From contig JAUQWM010000044.1 in assembly GCA_030835125.1 (NCBI GenBank), forward strand, positions 1 to 64,000: DNA of 64,000 nt, written 5' to 3'. Below the pieces are notes generated by a model that saw only the letters and a list, made by a program, of their open reading frames with translations, did not search any database and was not told the origin of the DNA. The stretch comes from Gemmatimonadaceae bacterium. Its GTDB lineage: Bacteria; Gemmatimonadota; Gemmatimonadetes; Gemmatimonadales; Gemmatimonadaceae. Below, piece by piece: positions 38,908 through 48,240 of this stretch. The position numbers and the translations under genes were made by a program. Positions within the stretch are counted from its first letter, which is position 1; each line of letters opens with the position of its first letter.

Positions 38908-41900
38908 GTGAACGCCGCGGCCTGCGCCCGTTGCATTGTCACCGTCGCGGGGCTCTCCGTGCTTTCTGCGGGCAACGCCGCCGCGCAGCGCGAGGCGCCG
39001 GTCTCGCTCGCACCCGTCTTCCGCGTGGATCGCTGGACCACCGCCGAGGGCCTGCCGGGAATGGCCGTGACCAGGATTCGCGCCGGTCCGGACGGCCACC
39101 TGTGGCTCATCGCCAGCGGCAGTGTCGTTCGCTTCGATGGGTATGGCTTCCAACCCCTCGGTGGCGGCCCGCCCGACCTTCGGCCCGCCCGCACGTTTGA
39201 CATCCTCCCAGTGGGCGGTGACACCGTGTTCGTGCTGAGCGTTCGCTGGGCGCCCGACACCTCGGTGTTGACGACGTATGTCGGCGACCGACGGTTGGGC
39301 GAACTGAAGGTCCCGGGCATCTGGGTCGGCGTGGTTCGCGACGGCCGCGGTGCGCTCTGGCTCCAGGGCAACAGGAGCAGCGGTGTCGTGGCCCGCTTTG
39401 CCGGTGGCCTCCTGTCCCCGCCGCTGGACGTTGCCGCCGCGGACTCGCGTGGAGAGGAGTACGGCTCGCTGATGGCGATTGACCGATTCGGCGACCTCTG
39501 GCTGCGCGACGCGAAACGCGATTCGGTCGGCCGGGTGACCGCGCTGGGGCTGACCTTCGCCGCGCCGGCACCAACGTCGGCGCTGATCACGCGCCCGTCG
39601 ACTCGCGACATTCTGTCTGCGTCGCGCATCGGGCAGACCATCACCGTGCACGCACCCGATGGAGCGCGTATCGCGGCGTTCACCGATGGAGAGGGACGCA
39701 CCCCGCGCCTGGTTGACCGGAGTGGCCGACTGTGGGTCAGCACATCGACGGGCCTCGAGGCGTTTGTCGCCGGCTCGATGGTCCCCGTGGCCCGCGTGCC
39801 GTTGCCTGACCTCGACGTGGTCGACGATCTCATCGAGGACCGGGAGGGTAACCTCTGGGCGCGGGCCACCACGCAGGGCATTTACCGGATCCGCGAGCAG
39901 CCAGTCGTTATGCTCGGCGCCGCCCAGGGCGTGATCGGTCGGCAGGTCATGGCCATCGCCCGTGGACCGGACCGGTCCATGCTGCTGACCGACGCGCGGG
40001 GCGCCGCGTATCGATACCAGGACGGTGTCCTGTCGGTGGTGGCCGATCCCGACCGACCGACGCCAGTTGTCCTGGCCTGGCCGTACCCCGTCGAGGCAGA
40101 CTCCCGCGGCACCGTGTGGCTGAAAGGCACGATCGATACGTCACCACCGCCTGCCATTATCATCGGCCGCCGTGCGGATCGCGGCATGGTCACGGTGCGC
40201 ACGCCAGCCTACATCACCCTGATCCGTGAGGACCCGCGTCGCGATGGCACGATCTGGGCCGGAGGCGGGGACCTGCTGCAACTGCGTCCTGATGCCGTCG
40301 ACGGCAAGGTGGTCCTCGATTCGATCCCGATCGGAGCCGAGTCCATCCGCTCTTTGGCGTTCGACAAGGCAGGCGCGCTGTGGACCCCATCCGACGCGGG
40401 CCTGGTCAGGATCTTCGAGGGTCAGCGTGCCGTGTTCAGCGACTCGCTCTGGCCGGGGCGTCAGGCACGTTCCCTCCACATCGACTCCACCGGGGCGATC
40501 TGGATCGGGACCTACGGCCTGGGGCTGCTGCGCTACAAGGACAGCGTCTTTCGTCGCCTGACCGAACGGGACGGGCTGGCCGAGGATGTCGTCTCGACGA
40601 TGCTGGAAGACGACGCCGGCAACCTCTGGATGGCGGGCAACCGTTCGGTGCACCGGGCGAGCCTAGCACAGCTGCATGCCTTCATGGACGGCACCGTGGG
40701 GCGGGTCGACAGCCGGGCGTATACGCAGGCGGATGGGATCCCCAATCCGGAAACGAGCGGATGGGCGGGCGCGCGAGATGCCACAGGCCGGCTCTGGTTC
40801 CCGACCTTTGACGGCGCCGCCATCATTGATCCGGCGCGCGCGATCGCGCTCGACAACGTGGCGCCACTGGTGCACGTCGGCGCCGTGCACGCTCCCTCCG
40901 GCGCGATCCCGCGCGACTCGCTGGCCGCGCATACCGTGCGGATCGCGGCCCGCGATCGACGGTTCGAGATCGCCTACACCGCGATTGCATTGCGGGACCC
41001 GCAGGCCGTGCGATTCCGCTACCGGCTCGACGGGTTCGACAAGGACTGGAACGACGCCGGCACATCGCGCACGGCGACGTACACCGGGGTCCGCGGCGGA
41101 CACTACACGTTCCGCGTCGCGGCGATCAACGCCGGTGGTGTGCGATCGGAGACCGATGCGACGCTCGAGGTGTTCGTCGCGCCGCGCTTCCGTGAGACGG
41201 CCTGGTTCCTTGCGCTCGCCGCGATCGGGATCGCCGGGCTGGGATACCTGGGCGCGCGCTGGCGCCTGGCGAGCGTGCTGCGCCGCCAGGAGGAACTCGA
41301 CCGGCTGGTCGCGGAACGGACCGCGATGCTGACGGAGCAGACGACCAGGACAGAACTCGCGCTCTCCACAGTGGCGGAGCAGGCCGACAAGCTGCGTGCG
41401 TTGGATGTCGCCCGGTCGCGCATGTTCTCCAACGTGAGCCATGAGTTCCGCACGCCCCTCACGCTCATCGTCGGCCCGCTGCGCGACCTGAAGGACGGCA
41501 GGCTGGGTGCGCTGCCACCCGCGGCGCGGGACGAGATCGATGTGGTGCTCCAGAGCAGCGAGCGGCTCAACACGTTGGTGGAGGAACTGCTCGATGTGGC
41601 GCGGCTCGAGGCCGGTGAACTCAAGCTGCAGTTGCAGGGAGGGGACGTGGTCGCATTCCTCCGGCGCATCAGCCGCGGCTTCGAGCCCCTGGCACGCGCC
41701 CGCCGGATCACGTACCGCGAATCACTGCCTGACGAGTCGATCCGGATGGCGTTCGACCCGGCCCGGCTCGAGAAGGTCCTCAACAACCTCCTCGGCAACG
41801 CCTTCAAGTTCACCGGCGAGGGAGGGACCATCGCGCTGAGTGTCGCGCCTGACGCGGGTGGGCAGTGGGTCCGTATTGCCGTCAAGGATACGGGCATCGG

Positions 41901-42969
41901 GATCCCGGCGGACGCACTGGCGCGCGTCTTCGAGCGCTTCTACCAGGTAGACGACAGCTCGCGGCGCCAGTACCAGGGCACGGGCGTGGGACTGGCGCTC
42001 GCGCGAGAGCTGGTGGAACTGCACGGCGGGACGATCGACGCAACGAGCGTGGAGGGGGAGGGCAGCGAGTTCGTCGTGCACCTGCCGGTCGCGCCGGCCG
42101 CTGGCCCCGCCGCGGTGGCGCCGGTCGACGAGCCGGCGGAGTCAGGGGCATCCGTCGCCTCACCAGGTGAGTCCACTCCCCACGAGTTGGTGAACGAGGG
42201 ACCGACGGTGCTGATCGTGGAAGACAATCCGGGACTGCGGGCGTGGCTCCGTCGCCACCTGGAGGCGTCGTACGCGGTGGTGGAGGCGGTGGATGGCGTG
42301 ACCGGACTGGAGACCGCGCGCCGCGTCCTGCCTGACGTGGTGGTGAGCGACGTGATGATGCCTAACATGGACGGGCAGGAGATGCTGGAGGCGATCCGGG
42401 CCGACCCATCGCTGGCCTGGCTGCCGGTCATTCTGCTGACCGCGCGCGCCTCGCACGAGAGCCGGCTCACGGGACTGCGAGGCGGCGCCGACGACTACAT
42501 CACCAAGCCGTTCGACATCGACGAGGTTCTCCTGCGGGTCGGGAACCTGATCGCGTCGCGCCGGCGCTTGCGCGATCGCCTCGGCGAGTCGCAGCGCGTG
42601 GCGCCGACGATTCCGCCGCCGATCAGCCAGCACCAGCAGGCGGCGACGCAGTTCGTGAATGACCTGCAGCGCGTGATCCAGTCGCACCTGGACGACGAGG
42701 ACTTCGGCGTGGACGCGCTGGCCGTGGCGCTCAACATGAGCCGGTCCTCGCTGTACCGCCGGGCGCAGGACGTCCTCGGACGCCCTCCTATGGATGTGGT
42801 CTGGGAGTCTCGGCTCGACCTCGCGGCCCGCTGGCTGCGTGAGACGGACGCCGCCGTCAATGAGATCGCCTACGGCGTCGGGTTCAAGAGCGTGCCGCAC
42901 TTCAGCCGGAAGTTCCGGGAGCGGTTCGGGATGAGCCCATCTGAGGCGAGGGTGAAGGGCAGAGGGTAG
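38908..42969 (+). CDS. hybrid two-component system protein (HTCS) with periplasmic propeller sensor
   Basis: The 1353-residue protein starts at GTG 38908, with a signal peptide (CIVTVAGLSVLSAGNAAAQ). Residues 40-640 are regulator-propeller blades (TTAEGLPGMAVTRIRAGPDG, LIEDREGNLWARATTQGIYR). A Y_Y_Y domain follows (YRLDGFDKDWNDAG), then one membrane helix (WFLALAAIGIAGLGYLGARW). Inside are the kinase (H845 in FSNVSHEFRTPL, then NLLGNAFKFT and GTGVGLALARELV), a receiver (D1148 in VVVSDVMMPNMDG) and an AraC-type DNA-binding domain (LNMSRSSLYRRAQDVLG, then YGVGFKSVPHFSRKFRERFG). HTCS proteins sense glycans or peptides and switch on uptake operons. No target operon is adjacent. Confidence 0.94.
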   Translation: MNAAACARCIVTVAGLSVLSAGNAAAQREAPVSLAPVFRVDRWTTAEGLPGMAVTRIRAGPDGHLWLIASGSVVRFDGYGFQPLGGGPPDLRPARTFDILPVGGDTVFVLSVRWAPDTSVLTTYVGDRRLGELKVPGIWVGVVRDGRGALWLQGNRSSGVVARFAGGLLSPPLDVAAADSRGEEYGSLMAIDRFGDLWLRDAKRDSVGRVTALGLTFAAPAPTSALITRPSTRDILSASRIGQTITVHAPDGARIAAFTDGEGRTPRLVDRSGRLWVSTSTGLEAFVAGSMVPVARVPLPDLDVVDDLIEDREGNLWARATTQGIYRIREQPVVMLGAAQGVIGRQVMAIARGPDRSMLLTDARGAAYRYQDGVLSVVADPDRPTPVVLAWPYPVEADSRGTVWLKGTIDTSPPPAIIIGRRADRGMVTVRTPAYITLIREDPRRDGTIWAGGGDLLQLRPDAVDGKVVLDSIPIGAESIRSLAFDKAGALWTPSDAGLVRIFEGQRAVFSDSLWPGRQARSLHIDSTGAIWIGTYGLGLLRYKDSVFRRLTERDGLAEDVVSTMLEDDAGNLWMAGNRSVHRASLAQLHAFMDGTVGRVDSRAYTQADGIPNPETSGWAGARDATGRLWFPTFDGAAIIDPARAIALDNVAPLVHVGAVHAPSGAIPRDSLAAHTVRIAARDRRFEIAYTAIALRDPQAVRFRYRLDGFDKDWNDAGTSRTATYTGVRGGHYTFRVAAINAGGVRSETDATLEVFVAPRFRETAWFLALAAIGIAGLGYLGARWRLASVLRRQEELDRLVAERTAMLTEQTTRTELALSTVAEQADKLRALDVARSRMFSNVSHEFRTPLTLIVGPLRDLKDGRLGALPPAARDEIDVVLQSSERLNTLVEELLDVARLEAGELKLQLQGGDVVAFLRRISRGFEPLARARRITYRESLPDESIRMAFDPARLEKVLNNLLGNAFKFTGEGGTIALSVAPDAGGQWVRIAVKDTGIGIPADALARVFERFYQVDDSSRRQYQGTGVGLALARELVELHGGTIDATSVEGEGSEFVVHLPVAPAAGPAAVAPVDEPAESGASVASPGESTPHELVNEGPTVLIVEDNPGLRAWLRRHLEASYAVVEAVDGVTGLETARRVLPDVVVSDVMMPNMDGQEMLEAIRADPSLAWLPVILLTARASHESRLTGLRGGADDYITKPFDIDEVLLRVGNLIASRRRLRDRLGESQRVAPTIPPPISQHQQAATQFVNDLQRVIQSHLDDEDFGVDALAVALNMSRSSLYRRAQDVLGRPPMDVVWESRLDLAARWLRETDAAVNEIAYGVGFKSVPHFSRKFRERFGMSPSEARVKGRG

Positions 42970-42995
42970 AGGGCAGAGGGGCAGAGGCAGACGGG
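42956..42995. repeat. short purine-rich direct repeats
   Basis: Units of GGCAGAGG/AGAGGGT recur just at and after the stop of the HTCS gene. No T-run follows, so it is not a standard terminator. Confidence 0.4.
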
Positions 42996-43166
42996 TGAAG
43001 AAGTCGAAGTGTGGCCTGAGGGTCGCCTGAGCGATGTCCCGGAGTCTCACGGGACGTGCAGGCGCCATGCGCGGGACTCCAGTGATAGTCGTTGCGTAGC
43101 AGCGCGCGACACTTTGGCGGCGCCACGATGCCGACGGACACCTGGCGTCCCCGAACCGCAGGAACC

Positions 43167-45727
43167 ATGGTCACCGGACCCGATCGCTCCGCCTCAGCTC
43201 CGCCGTCCTGGTCCTTTCCGTCCTCGCGGCGTGCGGCTCACCCGAGAATCCCACGGAGCCGGATCCCACGCCACCTCCGACCGTCGCGGCCGAGGTGCGC
43301 CTGTCCCTGGACAGCGTGCAGGTCGTGGTCGGCAATTCGACCACGCTGACGGCGACCGTGATCGACAGCAAGGGTGCCACGTCCTCGGCCTTCCCCGTTA
43401 CGTGGAGCAGTTCGACGCCCAGCGTGGTGACCAGTTCGGGGAACGGCACATTCGCCGCAGTGTCACCGGGCCTGGCCGTCGTCGTCGCGACCGCCCAGGG
43501 TGGCGTCTCGGCCACCGCGCGCATCCGGGTGGTGGAGGTCGCGGTCAGCCAGGATGTCGTGATGGCCGACTCGGGGTTCAGGGTGCTGTCGGACTCCGCG
43601 GAGATTGCCGCGGGGACGCTGCGCATGCAGGCGACCGGCGCGGGCGGCCAGGTCGCCGTAGGCGACGTCGTGTTCGGGACCACGGACGGCGGCTTCCTGC
43701 AGAAGGTGACGGCAGTGCAGTCCTCGGGGCAGAACGTGGTCCTGTCCACGGTGCCGGCGAGGCTGACCGATGCGATACAGCAGGGGACGATCGACGTGTC
43801 GGGGAACGTGGACATTTCGGCCGAACTGGCGCAGGCGCGGCTGCGAACCGGCAAGGACGCCATCCAGCTTCCTCCTGGCGTCTCCATTGACCATCGCGGA
43901 CGCGTGCTCTTCAGCAACGCGGACTTGATCTTCGAGTCGGGCGGCAGCATCCAGGGGTTGGAGGCGCACGTCCGGCTGACCGGCGCCATCAATGTCAGGT
44001 CCGGCAGCGAGCTCAAGCCCGGAGCGGACTCGTGGCGACTCAAGCTGGACATCAATCCCTGCTTCTCCACCGGGATCTGTCTCGACAGGGTCGATTTCGG
44101 GACGGTCGTTGGCGTGGAACTCGATGGGGCCATCGAGTCCGAAGTGGCGATCACGTCGGGCGGTCGGCTGGCGGTGCCGCTCAAGATCCCGATGGGCCGC
44201 AAGCGGATCGCCAACATTCCGTTGCGGGGTCAGTGCTTTGCTGGCCAGATGCTGTGCGTCGGGTTGTTCGCGGTGCTGGAGGTGTATGCGGAAACCTCAG
44301 CCAGTGCGCAACTGACCGTCTCCCGGCCGATCAATGTGAAGAGCGGTGTGGATGCGGGCTTCACGTGGACTGAGGCGCAGGGGTTCAAGGGGCACTTCGA
44401 CCCGATCAACTCCTTCACCCAGAACGCGCCCACGTACTCGATCGGCGGCGAGGCCGGGGTCCGCCTGGGGATGGAAGCCAAGCTCCTGTTGACTGTGTTC
44501 GGCCGGGGTGAGCTCTCCGGCGGTGTCGACGCAGCCGTGCAGGCCTCGATCTCGGCAAACTCGAACTACGAGTGGAACGCCGAGGTCCTGGCATTGCTGG
44601 AGGCGTTCGCGCGCGCCGAGATTGACGTCCTGGGGTTCCACGCCTCGTGGGAGCCCGTGCGCCTGCGGATCTGGGACCACGCCCTCGCGTCGGCCAGCGG
44701 GGCGCTCGCCAAGCTCTCACTGGCACCCGCGTCGGTTTCGGTGGAGGTGGCGAAGCAGTCGACGGTCACGCCGCACGCGAGCACGATCCTGGGGAACTTC
44801 GACATCGGCATCACGCCGCAGGGGGTCGATTGGGAAGTCTCGCCGCCCAGCCTCGCCAGCGTAAGCACGTCAGGCGTGGTGACCGGGTTGCAGGCGGGAG
44901 CGGGCGTGCTGAAGGCCACGATCAAGGGTACGACCATATCGGCGCAGGTGCCGCTGACGGTAACGCAGCCGGGGCTGGAACTCTTTGCCTGCATCACGTT
45001 CAACCAGCCAGTTGGCGGGCGCTGCCCATCGCCCCCGGTGTCGCAGTACGCCAGTCGGGGCCAGTTGCTCCAATACCTCTGGGTACAGGTGGCCCCGCCG
45101 GGGGCGCCGTCGGTGACGGGGTACTCGCTGACGGTGCACGATCCCTTCACGGGCGCAGTCCTCACTCCGGTCACGACCGTGAACCACCACACGCTGTTCC
45201 AGTTCACGGTGCCGGCGAACCAGGCGCCGGGCTCCTACAACGTCGTGGTCGGCCCGGCGTCGAAGGCGGGGTACGTCAATGCGGCACCGATCAACGTCCC
45301 GCTCGAGGTCGTCAACGGGACGGTCGGTGTGGGCGCGTGCCTGACGAGAGACGCCACGGCTTCGTTCAACTACAACCTGCATTGCGTTGCGCCGACCGGG
45401 TCCTGCCCGATCGCCGATTCCCCGACCTGCACAAACTTTCAATTGACCGGCGGTGTTGCCGGCCAGACGTACTACCTGTGGTTTGGTGGAGACGACGAGA
45501 ACCACGTCGCGATGTGCGGCGTGACCGTCAGCGTCAAGAATCCCTTCACGGGTGTCACGACGGACCACCTGGTCCCCCAGGGGACGCCGCTCTGCCTCCT
45601 GAGGGTTCCGTTCACGGTTCCCGGGGGCACCGGGCCCGGGAGCTACACCTTCGAGGTGGGACCTGCCCGGCTGCAGGGGTGGGCGCCCACGCCGATCAAG
45701 AAGACCCTGACCCTGGTGATTCCATGA
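43167..45727 (+). CDS. exported lipoprotein with Ig-like (BIG2) domains; signal peptide out of frame with any start
   Basis: The frame ending at 45727 is open back to a TAG near 43096. It encodes a lipoprotein signal, SSAVLVLSVLAACGSPENP, with the lipobox Cys at 43232. There is no ATG, GTG or TTG in that frame upstream of it; the nearest ATG (43167) is one frame off, so a frameshift or unusual start is likely. The mature protein begins with a BIG2 domain (VRLSLDSVQVVVGNSTTLTA), then a long beta-rich region (residues about 100-420 from 43295), a second BIG2 (SLAPASVSVEVAKQSTVTPH) and two C-terminal Ig-like units (SYNVVVGPASKAGYV, SYTFEVGPARLQGW). It should be on the cell surface or periplasm. 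The stop overlaps the next start (ATGA). Confidence 0.7.
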
Positions 45728-48114
45728 GCGCGCACCTCTTGCTGCGTGGCGTCTCGCTGATGCGCGTTCGCCGTGCGATTTGGGCGGCTGTGGTCTCGTC
45801 AACCGCGGTTGTGCTGGTCGGCTGCAGCAACCCAGGTGAACCCGATGATCCATGTGTCCTCACTGTCGCGGCGGCGACGTCGTCGGTGACGATCGAGGTG
45901 TTCGAGACGGCGTCGCTCTTGGCGACCGGGACAGAATCCCCAGAGTGCGGCACCGTGAAGCGCTTGTGGTCGAGCACCGACCCGTTGGTTGCCGCGGTAT
46001 CGAGCCAGGGAGTGGTCACCGGCATTGCGGTGGGAGCGGCCACCGTCAGGGCGACCGATCGCGACGAGACCGACGGCACCACGGCTTTCGCCGACGTCCA
46101 GGTGACGGTGGTGGCGCCAGTGGCGGTGAGCATCACCGGTGCGCCATCGGCGATCGACGTGGGTGCGTCGCAGCAACTCGCCGCCACGGTCAGCGGCGGT
46201 GTGTCGCAGGCGGTGAGCTGGACTTCGAGCGCCCCGTCGGTGGTGTCGGTGACAGCGGGAGGACTCGCAACTGCGATGGGGACCGGCACGGCGACGCTGA
46301 CCGCGACATCGACCGCGTCTCCGAACAAGTCTGCGTCGATCAGCGTGAGCGTGTCGGTGCAAGTCGGTGTGTCGCCGGGGCCTGTATCGCTCGCCATTGG
46401 TGGCACGCAGCAGTTCACGGCCGTCGTGAGTGGGGCCGTGAACAAGGCCGTGGTCTGGACGAGCAGCAATCCGTCCGTCATGAGCGTGAGCACGAACGGA
46501 CTGGGCACGGCCCTGGCAAACGGGTCGGCGAACGTGATAGCGACATCGGTTGCGGCCCCGAACCGGACGGGATCGACGACGGTGACGGTGACGGGCCCTG
46601 CGCCGGTGGCGTCCATCCAGCCGTTCACCATCCCGGCCACGGAGGCGGGCACCGCACGACAGGTCACGGTCGTCCCTCTCGACGCCGGCAGCAACCCACT
46701 GGTGAACAGGACATGCACCTGGCAGAGCTCCTCGGCGCCAGTGGTGACGGTCACGTCGCCCGGCATGACGACCACGCTCACGGTCGTCTCCTCCCTGGCG
46801 GATATCACCGACGTGCTGGTCACCGTGACCTGTGAAGGCATCAGCCTGGGTGTCACGGTCAACGTGTTCCCGATTCCCGTGGCCTCGGTCACAGTGACGC
46901 ACGACTCGACGTTCCTCGCGGTCGGTGAGGACGGCCTCGCCCGCGTCGTGTTGCGGGGTGCGCAGAACCAGGTGCTCAGCGGGCGCGCCGTGCGCTGGTC
47001 GGTGTCGAACATGGCGCGTGCGACCGTGCCGCCGGGGAGCGGCTGGACCTCGTGTGCGGTCGAGGGCGGGACCTGCGCCTTCGCGGGGACGAAGATGGTT
47101 CGCTACGGGGCGAACAACACGTTCGCCTATGGGGAATTCTCGGGCGGCACCGCGTGCAGCAACGCCGTGTTTGGAGACCCCGTGCCGAACGTCGCGAAGG
47201 CGTGTGCCGTGGCTGACCTGGCCACAACCACCAGTGGTACGGGTGGGCTGGACGTGACCGGGGTCGGGGCCGGAGCGGTGACACTGACCGCGACGCCGGT
47301 CGTCAATCCCGGCAGCGTCTCGGGGAATGTGTCGGTGATGATCGTGACGCCGTTCACGGTGACGGCGGCCACGTCGCCGGCGGTGACCCACCACAGCATC
47401 GAGACGACAAACGTCCTCACGTTCTCGAACCCGATCAACCTGTCGACGTTCACGATCGGTAACGTCTACCTCCAGGTGAGCGGGGGCGCGGTGGTTCCGC
47501 CGCAGGTCGTTGGGCAACCGTCGCCGAATGCCTACAGGTACTACGTGCTGCATAACGAGGCGACGGACTACGTCTTCGCGTACACGAACGGCCTCAAGGA
47601 CATCTACGGCAAGCGTCTCAGGAACCCGGGGCAGATCGCGTATACCACGGTGGAGATGGACCCCCTCTACTTCTACCGCATCTCGAGCCAGTGGCTGCAG
47701 AGTGTCGGCCACTCGTTGTCGGTCGACCCGGTGACCTTCAAGTGCCAGGCGTCACCGACCAATACCAACGACACGAAGCAGCGCTGGTACACGAACCCGG
47801 ATCCCAATCTTCCAACGCACTGGCAGCTGCAGAACCAGTTCTACGGCGCCACCCGCTCCCTCGAGGCCGATGTCGGCCCCACCAGCGCCAATCCGTGCCA
47901 CATGGATGCGAGCGGCAACTTCACCGGTCAGTACTGGTACACCGCGCCGTACCCGCAAGCCGGTCCGGGTTACTTCCGCCTGCACTCCGAGCTCGACAAC
48001 CTGACCAAGGCGCTGGACCAGAACGGTGGGCCGCCGTACGAGCCATTCATGGCACCGGTCGGTGTTTTCAGCGGCCAGGCCATCTTCTTCCAGCGCATCG
48101 CGCGGAGGCCCTGA
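45724..48114 (+). CDS. exported lipoprotein with several BIG2 domains
   Basis: The 796-residue protein starts at ATG 45724, overlapping the previous stop by 4 nt. The signal ends in a lipobox (STAVVLVGCSNPGEPDD). Three BIG2-like domains follow (VTIEVFETASLLATG, AIDVGASQQLAATVSGGVSQ, SLAIGGTQQFTAVVSGAVNK) and a further Ig unit (VTVTHDSTFLAVGEDGLARV). The last 200 residues form a domain I do not recognise (YFYRISSQWLQSVGHSLSVD, then TKQRWYTNPDPNLPTHWQLQ), faintly like a ricin-type/trefoil carbohydrate fold. It is likely to act in surface adhesion or glycan binding together with its upstream partner. Confidence 0.78.
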   Translation: MSAHLLLRGVSLMRVRRAIWAAVVSSTAVVLVGCSNPGEPDDPCVLTVAAATSSVTIEVFETASLLATGTESPECGTVKRLWSSTDPLVAAVSSQGVVTGIAVGAATVRATDRDETDGTTAFADVQVTVVAPVAVSITGAPSAIDVGASQQLAATVSGGVSQAVSWTSSAPSVVSVTAGGLATAMGTGTATLTATSTASPNKSASISVSVSVQVGVSPGPVSLAIGGTQQFTAVVSGAVNKAVVWTSSNPSVMSVSTNGLGTALANGSANVIATSVAAPNRTGSTTVTVTGPAPVASIQPFTIPATEAGTARQVTVVPLDAGSNPLVNRTCTWQSSSAPVVTVTSPGMTTTLTVVSSLADITDVLVTVTCEGISLGVTVNVFPIPVASVTVTHDSTFLAVGEDGLARVVLRGAQNQVLSGRAVRWSVSNMARATVPPGSGWTSCAVEGGTCAFAGTKMVRYGANNTFAYGEFSGGTACSNAVFGDPVPNVAKACAVADLATTTSGTGGLDVTGVGAGAVTLTATPVVNPGSVSGNVSVMIVTPFTVTAATSPAVTHHSIETTNVLTFSNPINLSTFTIGNVYLQVSGGAVVPPQVVGQPSPNAYRYYVLHNEATDYVFAYTNGLKDIYGKRLRNPGQIAYTTVEMDPLYFYRISSQWLQSVGHSLSVDPVTFKCQASPTNTNDTKQRWYTNPDPNLPTHWQLQNQFYGATRSLEADVGPTSANPCHMDASGNFTGQYWYTAPYPQAGPGYFRLHSELDNLTKALDQNGGPPYEPFMAPVGVFSGQAIFFQRIARRP

Positions 48115-48240
48115 CCGACGTCCGCGAGGCTTGGCCCGTCAGCGCGCAATTCTCTCGTCAGCGCCATCAGTCCTCCCGTGTAACGCCTGACGGCCTTCGG
48201 GAACCCACGGAAGACCGTGACTTCCCGAGAGGCCGCTCGT

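Noticed and set aside
44647-45723. In-frame N-terminal extension of the BIG2 lipoprotein at 45724
   Set aside because: It lies wholly inside the preceding gene in another frame and would bury the lipoprotein signal.
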